NCBI GenBank assembly: GCA_020200195.1 | Contig: JAIVJE010000055.1 | Location: forward strand, 1-6,368 | Source: Acidobacteriota bacterium | Lineage (GTDB): Bacteria; Acidobacteriota; Vicinamibacteria; Vicinamibacterales; 2-12-FULL-66-21 | Direction of reading: 5' to 3' | DNA: 6,368 bases | Shown: piece by piece, positions 1-4,866 of the stretch | How the letters are laid out: every line of letters begins with the position of its first letter | How positions within the stretch are numbered: the stretch's first letter is position 1 | The notes under the pieces: generated by a model | Seen by the model: only the letters and a program-made list of their open reading frames with translations | Database searches by the model: none | What the model was told of the DNA's origin: nothing | Made by a program: the position numbers and the translations under genes

Positions 1-256
1 CGGGATGGTCACCGATTACGATTGCTGGCGCGACGAAGCCGCCGTTGTCGAGGTGGCGCAGGTGATCGAGCAGATGACCGCTAACGGGACGATCGCACGG
101 GCAATGGTAGAGCGCTTCATCGCTGCATTGCCCGCGCAGCGTACGCCCTCGCCGCTCGACACGGTGCTCGACCATGCGCTCATTACAGCGCCCGATGTGC
201 GGGATCCGGCGATGCTGGCGCGGCTGAAGGCAATCATTGCGAGGGTACTGGATTAG
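1..256 (+). CDS. mtnP: S-methyl-5'-thioadenosine phosphorylase, C-terminal fragment (5' end outside window)
   Basis: This is the 3' end of a gene that begins before the window; the first whole codon is at position 2 and the stop is TAG at 254-256. About 84 residues are visible. They open with MVTDYDCW, the hallmark of the MTAP branch of the PNP/UDP phosphorylase type 2 family; in human MTAP the two aspartates of this motif contact the adenine base. The remainder (helical, VEVAQVIEQM then MVERFIAALP) matches the family's C-terminal helix region. The family cleaves 5'-methylthioadenosine with phosphate to adenine and 5-methylthioribose-1-phosphate in the cytosol, for purine and methionine salvage from polyamine synthesis. 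No in-operon partner such as apt follows; the coding signal stops abruptly after the stop codon. Family assignment is firm from the motif; the exact substrate (MTA versus another purine nucleoside) is inferred from the family. Confidence 0.9.
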   Translation, partial: GMVTDYDCWRDEAAVVEVAQVIEQMTANGTIARAMVERFIAALPAQRTPSPLDTVLDHALITAPDVRDPAMLARLKAIIARVLD

Positions 257-362
257 GGAAGCAGGGCGAGCGGCACCTGCCTTCAACAGTTCTGCCGCGG
301 ATCGGCTGTTCTATCGCAAACTTTTTAGCCGGGCTCGCGACCAAGCTAACAACGACCCTTGA

Positions 363-640
363 TTATCATTCGGGGCCGAAGTGAATGGCACGGTCTTTGC
401 TGGGAGGCTGTCGCCTCGCCGTCCGGTCGCCAACGGCAGCTATCATTCGCTTATGGACGAAATCCGCCCGACTGCTATCGGCCACTTCCAGTCGTACGAC
501 AATCTCAAGGAGCGTTGTTTGACCACGTGCCCCACCTCCGCCTGAGCGAGGTGCGACGCAGCCAGCTTATCGCGTTGAAGGGCGGGAAGGTGGCCGATGC
601 CCAGCATCAGCTCCCCAATCTCTCCGTGCCATGCCCACGA
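363..640 (+). pseudogene. Possible frameshifted gene remnant
   Basis: Between 363 and 542 the frame starting at 363 is open, with high GC at third positions; from GTG 381 it reads VNGTVFAGRLSPRRP and later GHFQSYDNLKE, before a TGA at 543-545. From about 509 to 640 a neighbouring plus-strand frame takes over the same codon signature (HVPHLRLSEVRRSQLIALKG). A single frameshift near 505-515 would join the two into one reading of roughly 90 residues. I do not recognise the protein. This could be the degraded end of a transposase or accessory gene, or chance in GC-rich DNA. Confidence 0.2.
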
Positions 641-880
641 TTAGTTCCGAGAACGTGGATCGATTATCCATCGTGGAAACGAGAATCGCCGTGCCAGCTC
701 AGTTTAAGACCTCTCGCGTATATGCCAAACTCAGTGATTTCTGTAGTGCTCACTTTGGCCGTGCGCCCCTTAGCAGCATTGGAAAAGCGTACACGAATAG
801 GAAGCATGGGTGCTCTGAAGACAGCAAGGATGGACCTCTAGAGGCTGAGGATTGGCGAGTTAGAGGCATCTTGAATTCCA

Positions 881-908
881 CGCGCTGAAGCGTACGGCCG
901 CTTGCGCG
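881..908 (-). terminator. Strong hairpin directly after the XRE stop codon (terminator-like, no U-run)
   Basis: The arms CGCGC (881-885) and GCGCG (904-908) enclose a second stem, AAGCG (888-892) and CGCTT (899-903), with a two-base bulge (TG, 886-887) and a six-base loop. All ten pairs are Watson-Crick. On the minus strand it starts with the base next to the TAG stop of the XRE gene, a position typical of a 3'-end structure. No U tract follows on either strand, so it may stabilise the transcript end or act with a factor rather than be a classic intrinsic terminator. Confidence 0.35.
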
Positions 909-1151
909 CTAACGAAGCTGTTGAGGCCTCTTTCCAGGCGGTTCGCTCGACTCAAGCAAAGCCGTTCGTGGTACTTCGAGCGCTGCGGCGAGTTTCGCAA
1001 GTGTGTCGATGCTAACGCTGTATTGCTCTCGCTCGAGCGCGCTGACGTAAGTTCGATCAATCCCGGCCGCGTCAGCAAGGCCTTCCTGAGACAAACCCCT
1101 CTCCGTGCGCAGCCGGCGCAGGTTGGAGGCGAACACTCGACGGATTTCCAT
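909..1151 (-). CDS. Small XRE-family HTH regulator, controller (C)-protein-like
   Basis: An 80-residue protein that is almost entirely one lambda-repressor-type (HTH_3) domain. Residues 9-20 form helix 1 (SNLRRLRTERGL) and 21-42 the helix-turn-helix, including SQEGLADAAG and IDRTYVSALERE. The next part, 45-60 (SVSIDTLAKLAAALEV), is the usual dimer-side helix pair, and a short basic tail ends in KRPQQLR. The length and the DRTYVSALER...SIDTLAKLAAALEV pattern are those of restriction-modification controller proteins and their stand-alone relatives, which bind tandem palindromes and regulate themselves and an adjacent effector. I chose ATG 1151 because the domain begins just after it. The frame stays open to ATG 1226, but that extension crosses the divergent promoter and operator. 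It is divergent from the GNAT-nuclease operon, which it probably controls. There is no methyltransferase nearby, so a true restriction-modification role is not supported. Confidence 0.85.
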   Translation of the reverse strand: MEIRRVFASNLRRLRTERGLSQEGLADAAGIDRTYVSALEREQYSVSIDTLAKLAAALEVPRTALLESSEPPGKRPQQLR

Positions 1152-1169
1152 GCGAGCATGGAAAGCTAG

Positions 1170-1198
1170 TTGAGGAGTTTTCCTCCACGGAGTATACT
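1170..1198 (+). promoter_or_regulatory. Predicted sigma70-type promoter of the GNAT-nuclease operon
   Basis: A -35-like TTGAGG (1170-1175) and a -10-like TATACT (1193-1198) are separated by exactly 17 bases on the plus strand. Transcription would start near 1205, giving a leader of about 20 bases before ATG 1225. The -10 box lies inside the palindrome at 1190-1199, so a protein bound there would occlude RNA polymerase. Read from sequence only. Confidence 0.5.
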
Positions 1199-1199
1199 C
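1174..1199. promoter_or_regulatory. Tandem palindromes, candidate XRE operator
   Basis: GAGTATACTC at 1190-1199 is a perfect 10-base palindrome. On the minus strand it is followed after CGTG by a second, imperfect site reading GAGGAAAACTCC (plus-strand 1175-1186), again GAG...CTC with an A-rich centre. The direct repeat GGAGT recurs at 1174-1178 and 1189-1193, 15 bases apart. Two adjacent dimer sites between divergent genes are the usual operator layout of C-protein-like regulators. The sites overlap the -10 and spacer of the plus-strand promoter and lie 24-48 bases upstream of the XRE start, which fits autoregulation plus repression or activation of the operon. Binding is inference. Confidence 0.45.
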
Positions 1200-1224
1200 G
1201 ACAAGAGCGGAGTTGGAGGCATTC

Positions 1225-1812
1225 ATGCCGCAAGCATTGAGGAAGCGGCAGGTAGCGCAGTCTGGAGTAATTCAGACGGAGCGCCTCACCCTTCGCCACT
1301 GGCGTCGCGGCGATGCAGCCTCTTTGAACCGCGCCTGCAACACGCCTCAGGTGATGCGTTGGCTCGGCGGTGTTCAATCTCGAGCTGAGGTTCGTGAGGA
1401 CGTCAGTTATTTCCAAGCCTGCCAGAAAGAGGACGGGCACACATTCTGGGTGATGGAACGACGTTCTGATCAGGAGTTCCTGGGTTTCTGCGGCTTCGTG
1501 CTGACCCCTGACCAAGACTGCCCGGTGCGTGGTGAGCTCGAGATCGGCTGGCGCGTGCGGGCTGATGAGTGGCGCAACGGCTATGCCGAAGAGGCGGCCC
1601 GGGCCTGTGTTGCGTGGTCGGCGAAACACCGACCTGCGGCGCGTGTGGTGTCTCGAACAGCTCAGTCGAACTGGCCAAGCCGAAGGCTAATGGAAAAGCT
1701 GGGAATGCGCCGGCAAACCAGTCTCGACTATGACCCAGATGATGGCTCAGAACGCTTGCTTGTCTACACCATCAGCCGCGACCAGGCCACGCTCCTCCAG
1801 CGGGTCGCATGA
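1225..1812 (+). CDS. GNAT N-acetyltransferase (RimJ/RimL-like, Acetyltransf_3)
   Basis: A 195-residue GCN5-related acetyltransferase. It opens with the RimL-type pattern IQTERLTLRHWRRGDAASL (16-34). It then shows a central strand GFCGFVL (87-93), motif A with the acetyl-CoA loop at 106-124 (EIGWRV, then WRNGYAEEA), and the C-terminal motif N149...S152 followed by LMEKLGM (155-161). The family transfers acetyl from acetyl-CoA to an amine, often a protein N-terminus or a small molecule; the substrate here cannot be read. ATG 1225 is preferred over TTG 1213 because an ideal GGAGG (1215-1219) lies five bases before it. The stop TGA (1810-1812) overlaps the nuclease ATG by four bases, so the two are probably co-translated. 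It is the first gene of the operon opposite the XRE regulator. An acetyltransferase heading a nuclease operon recalls toxin-type GNATs, but this protein shows no specific toxin signature. Confidence 0.88.
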   Translation: MPQALRKRQVAQSGVIQTERLTLRHWRRGDAASLNRACNTPQVMRWLGGVQSRAEVREDVSYFQACQKEDGHTFWVMERRSDQEFLGFCGFVLTPDQDCPVRGELEIGWRVRADEWRNGYAEEAARACVAWSAKHRPAARVVSRTAQSNWPSRRLMEKLGMRRQTSLDYDPDDGSERLLVYTISRDQATLLQRVA

Positions 1813-2606
1813 GGCTGCCGTCTCACCAAGGCGGAGATGCTGGGACTTGGCGCTCCCTGTCGCAAATGGAGCGAGTCTCCTATCAACAGGACACCCTGTC
1901 ATGGCTGTCAGCGCGCACGGCTCATGCAGCGTTGCGAACCGTTCGATGCGGTCACTTGGAGCAAATCGCTGCGCGCCCATGGCAACCAGCTCGACAAGCC
2001 CTGATGTCTCATCTTGGAGGCCGCGACGCGGCAATTTGCTTCGATCAGCTGCCACACGCCTGGGCGGAGCTCCTCGAACCTCAAATCACCAAAGCTTTTG
2101 CGCATTTCCTGAGCGCTGGCGGCAATGCTCAACGCGCTGCCCGCATCCTTGCCTTTCTGAAGGCGACCGTCGGCCCTGCCCTTCTGCCGGCGCTCCAACA
2201 AATGTCGGTGAAGGATATCCGCAGTGCGGCCTCGCAAGCGGAAGCGACGTCTGGCGATCGCCGACGTATCGATCTCATCGCATGGCTGGAGCGACGTGAT
2301 GGTCAGCGCCTTGGCGCCGTAATCGAAGCAAAGGTGGGCCATCATATAACCGAGGGCCAGCTTCGCTCGTATGAAGGCCCGGCACGGCAAGATCCTTATA
2401 GGCTGGAGCCCAAGCATACCGCCTTTCTGGTTGTGGCCCCTGCCCTGACCAGGCCGCTTGCCAGACAGCTGCGCGGCCACCCCAATTGGCTGTTCCTGCC
2501 GTGGCGCGTGCTCATCATGCGCCTGGACAGCGAAATGACCGCAGCCGGCTGCGACGATGATGACTTTGTCCGCTTCCGCCGCACACTATGGAACCACGCA
2601 GCATGA
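1809..2606 (+). CDS. PD-(D/E)XK nuclease superfamily protein
   Basis: A 265-residue protein with a recognisable nuclease core: D155 in RIDLIAWL, then the catalytic E173-A-K175 on the next strand (GAVIEAKVGHHI), followed by TEGQLRSYE with Q184 and Y188. This D...ExK-Q...Y arrangement is that of PDDEXK_4-like proteins, metal-dependent DNA or RNA cutters common in defence loci and orphan restriction-like genes. A helix with E89/E90 (WAELLEPQITKAFAHFL, 85-101) occupies the motif I glutamate position. After the core come the strand FLVVAP (206-211) and a Trp-rich segment (NWLFLPWRVL, 226-235). ATG 1809 gives a four-base ATGA overlap with the GNAT gene. There is no clear ribosome binding site, so coupling is likely; ATG 1866 is an alternative start, and the first 60 or so residues match nothing I know. 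Catalytic residues are intact. Target and function are unknown. Confidence 0.8.
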   Translation: MRLPSHQGGDAGTWRSLSQMERVSYQQDTLSWLSARTAHAALRTVRCGHLEQIAARPWQPARQALMSHLGGRDAAICFDQLPHAWAELLEPQITKAFAHFLSAGGNAQRAARILAFLKATVGPALLPALQQMSVKDIRSAASQAEATSGDRRRIDLIAWLERRDGQRLGAVIEAKVGHHITEGQLRSYEGPARQDPYRLEPKHTAFLVVAPALTRPLARQLRGHPNWLFLPWRVLIMRLDSEMTAAGCDDDDFVRFRRTLWNHAA

Positions 2607-3226
2607 CCCCAAATGCCTCCCTGGAGCTGCCTGACAGCGTGTTCCAGTATCTCACTCAGCCGACAATCCGCGCCGGCGTTGAGTCGGTGTTGGACTTCGG
2701 GGCGAAGAAGCTGCCGCCTGGTCTTCAGTGGGATGAGCTAAGCCAATTCTACCACGCCAGCCTGGCTGGAAGCAGCGTGCAAACGGATTGGGCAATCACG
2801 CTCGACCAACTGTGGCGAGCAGTTTGGCCGTCGTCGGTTCCCGGCTGGGTGCCGCTCAGCTTGGATGAGCAGAACCTGCGCGACTATGACGCGCCTGTCA
2901 GCCTGGAAAAATGCTGGACGGAGGAATGGTTTGGCCGCTGCTTCACTCGGCCGAGGCCCACTACTTCCGCGAAGACGCGGCGTCAGCCCGCGGACGACGT
3001 GTTGTGCTTGAGCGTTTCGCTTCGGCATGAAGGAGTTGCGGCGGGCGTTTCACTGGATTCGGCGCTGGGTTCAAGTGGGCCTGACGATGACGGCTTTCAC
3101 TTCGACAGCGAGTACGAAAGCTGGTGGACGCCAGAGTTCAAGATCGCCAGTCCGCACATCGATCTGTCGCCGCTCAAGATTGCCGCGGCTGCTGCGCTGA
3201 AATGGGTAGCCCGGCAGACCCCGTAG
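2603..3226 (+). CDS. Hypothetical Trp-rich protein encoded with the nuclease
   Basis: A 207-residue protein with no domain I recognise. I chose ATG 2603 because it forms an ATGA overlap with the nuclease stop; an in-frame ATG at 2588 would add five residues. Visible traits are ten tryptophans (for example W71 and W75 in the LWRAVW patch, and the WW pair at 174-175), a polar basic centre (RPRPTTSAKTRRQ, 116-128), a strand-like VLCLSVSL (133-140), an acidic loop PDDDGFHFDSEYE (160-172) and a C-terminal helix LKIAAAAALKW (191-201). There is no signal peptide or membrane segment, so it is probably cytosolic. Third-position GC is high throughout, which supports real coding. The tight coupling suggests a dedicated partner of the nuclease, such as an inhibitor, specificity subunit or substrate adaptor; that role is inference. 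Confidence 0.75.
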   Translation: MTPNASLELPDSVFQYLTQPTIRAGVESVLDFGAKKLPPGLQWDELSQFYHASLAGSSVQTDWAITLDQLWRAVWPSSVPGWVPLSLDEQNLRDYDAPVSLEKCWTEEWFGRCFTRPRPTTSAKTRRQPADDVLCLSVSLRHEGVAAGVSLDSALGSSGPDDDGFHFDSEYESWWTPEFKIASPHIDLSPLKIAAAAALKWVARQTP

Positions 3227-3362
3227 CGTCTGATGCGCCAATCGAGCACTATTCGCGCGCACCCTCCAATGCGCCTCGGCCAATGCGATGCGGTATCAGC
3301 CTCCTCGCCTCGCTTTCCGCGGACCGACACTAATTTTCAGCGTCGAAATCATGGAGGATACG

Positions 3363-3518
3363 ATGCTGACAGATCGCGAGCGAGCGCGCCGCCAACGGGT
3401 GGATGTTTGCAGCTCATGCGGCTGGGGAAGGGTCTTGGGTGAGCGGCGGTGGGAGTGCGTAAACCCTCACTGTCTGCGGCCACGCAAGCGGGACCTGTGG
3501 AACTTCGAACACGCGTAA
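3363..3518 (+). CDS. Small four-cysteine putative zinc-ribbon protein
   Basis: A 51-residue protein with C16-x2-C19 (VCSSCGWG) and C32-x4-C37 (WECVNPHC), the spacing of a compact zinc ribbon, flanked by basic ends (RERARRQR and RPRKRD). ATG 3363 is chosen because GGAGG (3353-3357) lies five bases before it; ATG 3351 is in frame but contains that ribosome binding site. The gene stands alone, 136 bases after the hypothetical protein's stop and on the same strand. Small zinc ribbons usually bind nucleic acid or act as protein adaptors. The specific family and role are unknown. Confidence 0.6.
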   Translation: MLTDRERARRQRVDVCSSCGWGRVLGERRWECVNPHCLRPRKRDLWNFEHA

Positions 3519-3663
3519 GTGTCGAGTCCGAACGTGAGAGTGCACAGGCGAACGCTGTCGGTCAGTGATGAACAAAACAGCCAAATGTCACATTGGCAGT
3601 TGGGACGGGCCGGGATGCGTCAAGCGCGGCGTGCGGCGTGGAGGGGTGTTCAGGTTAAAACCC

Positions 3664-3694
3664 AACGTCCGCTTTCGGGTCGTTAGCCGACATT
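3664..3694. repeat. REP-like palindrome, copy A (degenerate)
   Basis: A 31-base element with arms AACGTCCGC and GCCGACATT around the core GGGTCG. Seven of nine arm positions pair. It lies 18 bases from copy B in the same orientation, forming a doublet downstream of the DUF6869-like gene. Confidence 0.55.
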
Positions 3695-3712
3695 CGCGCC
3701 GGATTGAGACGG

Positions 3713-3742
3713 AATGTCTGCTTTGGGTGGAAAGCAGACGTT
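3713..3742. repeat. REP-like palindrome, copy B (best hairpin)
   Basis: A 30-base element with arms AATGTCTGCTTT and AAAGCAGACGTT around a six-base loop GGGTGG. All 12 pairs can form, one of them a T-G wobble. It lies 11 bases past the stop of the DUF6869-like gene, so it could also serve as that transcript's 3' structure. Confidence 0.7.
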
Positions 3743-3753
3743 GAGGGATTGAG

Positions 3754-4164
3754 CTATTCAGACTGGAACGGCTCTGCGTCGCTCCGCGCAGCCACAATCC
3801 GATTCCAGATTGCATCCGATGTTTGGAATTGCCGGGCGCCCGCCAGAAGTGAGCGAAGACGATGGCTCTGCCGAGCCGCTTCCTCGATCCACTCGATCCA
3901 CTCTTCGCCGTGGACGGAGATAAAATCCTCTAAAGGACCCGCCGCCAACAGGTCGAATGTTCGTTGCTCGCTGTCCTCTGCGACTATGAAACGGATTAAG
4001 TCCCACGCTGTTAGGGGCGAGTGGCGGACGAGTTCACAAACCACGCCGAAGGGATTGAAGAGTCCGGGGTCATCGTTCCGTGTCTCCTCGGCAGCTGAGA
4101 AAAACGCTATCCAATCCTCGGCGATGCGCGAGAGGTAGGGTTCGACCAAATCTTCTTTCCGCAT
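3754..4164 (-). CDS. DUF6869-like small acidic protein
   Basis: A 136-residue acidic, Trp-containing helical protein. The central and C-terminal pattern matches my recollection of DUF6869: an SPLTAWDLIRFIVAED segment, then LLAAGPLEDFISVHGEEWIE, EEAARQSHRLRSLLAG, and a final DAIWNRIVAARSD. That family is uncharacterised, and its small acidic members are often found alone or near toxin or defence genes. ATG 4164 is taken as start; a TTG immediately upstream is an alternative, and no strong Shine-Dalgarno is visible. It is transcribed alone, bracketed by palindromic repeats B (downstream) and C (upstream). The opposite strand is also open over most of this length, but that reading has no family-like features. 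The family assignment is by recall, with moderate confidence. Confidence 0.7.
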   Translation of the reverse strand: MRKEDLVEPYLSRIAEDWIAFFSAAEETRNDDPGLFNPFGVVCELVRHSPLTAWDLIRFIVAEDSEQRTFDLLAAGPLEDFISVHGEEWIEWIEEAARQSHRLRSLLAGARQFQTSDAIWNRIVAARSDAEPFQSE

Positions 4165-4187
4165 CAACCCAAGCTACACACACTCCC

Positions 4188-4217
4188 AATGTCCGCAATG
4201 GGTCGAGAGCAGACATT
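4188..4217. repeat. REP-like palindrome, copy C
   Basis: A 30-base element with arms AATGTCCGC and GCAGACATT around AATGGGTCGAGA; eight of nine arm positions pair. It lies between the DUF1810 stop and the DUF6869-like start, in the same orientation as the other copies. Confidence 0.65.
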
Positions 4218-4262
4218 CGTGCCACGACGGACGGAGTTCCGCAAATCGTCTGACGCCCACAT

Positions 4263-4628
4263 TCACCCCGCTTGACCGGTGCTCAGCCCGAAGATTGCAA
4301 TCGACGACCGATACTTCATTGCGTCCAGCTCGCCAAAGATCGCCTCCAGGCTCTTGCCCGTGTTCAGATGCGCCAGCACTGCTGCGACACACTCTCGCAG
4401 CCGCGACCCGAGCAGCGGGTGCGCTAAATAGGCAGCCGCTTCCTCCTCACCGGACAAGCCATACAATTTCGCAGTCGAACTGCGGCCCAGGTCACGAGCC
4501 TGGGGGAAGATGAACCACATCCAATGGCTTCGCTTCTTACCCGCGCGTAGTTCGCTCAGCGCCTGCTCATAGACGCCGTTCGCTTGCGCTTGGATAAAGC
4601 GCTGCAGATCGAAGGGGTCGCCAGTCAT
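4263..4628 (-). CDS. DUF1810 family protein, apparently C-terminally truncated
   Basis: A 121-residue protein carrying the DUF1810 signature: DPFDLQRFIQAQ (4-15), then ELRAGKKRSHWMWFIFPQ (26-43) with the near-invariant KRSHWMWFIFPQ, then AYLAHPLLGSRLREC (66-80) and AIFGELDAMKYRSSIAIF (96-113). Members are usually about 140 residues and continue after this last motif with an acidic helix and an LD..F/Y-GG..D..T ending. Here the protein stops after GLSTGQAG, so roughly 20-30 residues are missing. ATG 4628 is chosen because AAGGCGGAG sits about seven bases upstream; an in-frame extension to 4712 lacks family similarity. DUF1810 is related by fold to NADAR/YbiA-type proteins that act on ADP-ribosylated or nucleotide-derived substrates; no activity can be read here. 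Repeat C begins 45 bases after the stop. Confidence 0.85.
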   Translation of the reverse strand: MTGDPFDLQRFIQAQANGVYEQALSELRAGKKRSHWMWFIFPQARDLGRSSTAKLYGLSGEEEAAAYLAHPLLGSRLRECVAAVLAHLNTGKSLEAIFGELDAMKYRSSIAIFGLSTGQAG

Positions 4629-4702
4629 AAGTGAACTCCGCCTTCGTTGCTCCTGCGACTTTGCTGTGACGGCACCGGTTGTCCGACGTGTTCCCGTGGG
4701 TG

Positions 4703-4724
4703 CTTTCGCCACGCATGCCGAAAG
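4703..4724. repeat. Short inverted repeat upstream of the DUF1810 gene
   Basis: CTTTCG (4703-4708) and CGAAAG (4719-4724) form a perfect six-pair stem around a ten-base loop that contains the palindrome GCATGC. It lies about 75-95 bases upstream of the DUF1810 start. It may be part of a decayed repeat element next to half-copy E; alternatively it is chance. Confidence 0.25.
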
Positions 4725-4733
4725 TCAGTGAAA

Positions 4734-4748
4734 GTCGAGAGCGGACGT
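4734..4748. repeat. REP-like element, half copy E
   Basis: GTCGAGAGCGGACGT matches the core and right arm of copy C (GTCGAGAGCAGACAT) with two changes. No matching left arm precedes it, so it is a half or decayed copy in the same orientation. Confidence 0.4.
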
Positions 4749-4801
4749 AAGCCAGCCCATGGTCAACGAGCATGCCCGGAACTTCAGCGCTCGTGACCTC
4801 G

Positions 4802-4831
4802 AATGTCTGCAATGGGTGGAAAGCAGACATT
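4802..4831. repeat. REP-like palindrome, copy D (perfect arms)
   Basis: A 30-base element with nine-base arms AATGTCTGC and GCAGACATT, perfectly complementary, around AATGGGTGGAAA. It lies 36 bases before the mini-ORF at 4867 and downstream of the M48 protease on the minus strand, so it could also form that transcript's 3' structure. Confidence 0.7.
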
Positions 4832-4866
4832 GCGCGTTGTCAGCCAAAGATGCTGGAGGTGGAAGA

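Larger units (their letters stand above)
257..908. other. Gene-free stretch downstream of mtnP
   Basis: About 650 bases carry no gene I can defend. Two long open frames run through it (359-841 and 631-888, plus strand), but neither has a recognisable domain or a convincing ribosome binding site, and the first opens at a TTG. Coding-like third-position GC appears in two patches, in different frames, between about 363 and 640 (listed separately as possible wreckage). From about 640 to 880 base use is less coding-like. The stretch ends in a hairpin at 881-908 that abuts the stop codon of the minus-strand XRE gene. A weak stem with arms at 285-289 and 306-310 lies after mtnP, but its T-run is 11 bases away. 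Confidence 0.5.

Noticed and set aside
285..326. Possible mtnP terminator
   Set aside because: The stem AACAG/CTGTT with inner GCCG/CGGC is loose, and the T-run at 322-326 is 11 bases away, too far for an intrinsic terminator.
359..841. 160-codon plus-strand open frame
   Set aside because: Opens at TTG with no ribosome binding site and no recognisable domain. Only its middle third has coding-like base use, so it was listed as a possible remnant instead.
631..888. 85-codon plus-strand open frame
   Set aside because: Overlaps the previous frame, third-position GC is ordinary, and no motif or start signal was seen.
1072..1629. 185-codon minus-strand open frame
   Set aside because: Antisense shadow of the GNAT gene; the plus-strand reading carries clear acetyltransferase motifs.
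1747..2055. Minus-strand open frame opposite the GNAT-nuclease junction
   Set aside because: No motif and base use is not convincing. It was considered because the nuclease N-terminus is poorly recognised, but it remains the weaker reading.
909..3226. Classical restriction-modification system
   Set aside because: The regulator and nuclease fit, but no DNA methyltransferase motif (such as DPPY or PCQ) was found in the window.
3584..3594. Palindrome AATGTCACATT as a sixth REP-like copy
   Set aside because: It shares only the AATGT arm and lacks the GGGTSG core and element length.
3704..4138. 144-codon plus-strand open frame
   Set aside because: Antisense to the DUF6869-like gene and starts inside the palindromic repeat region; the minus-strand reading has family-like motifs.
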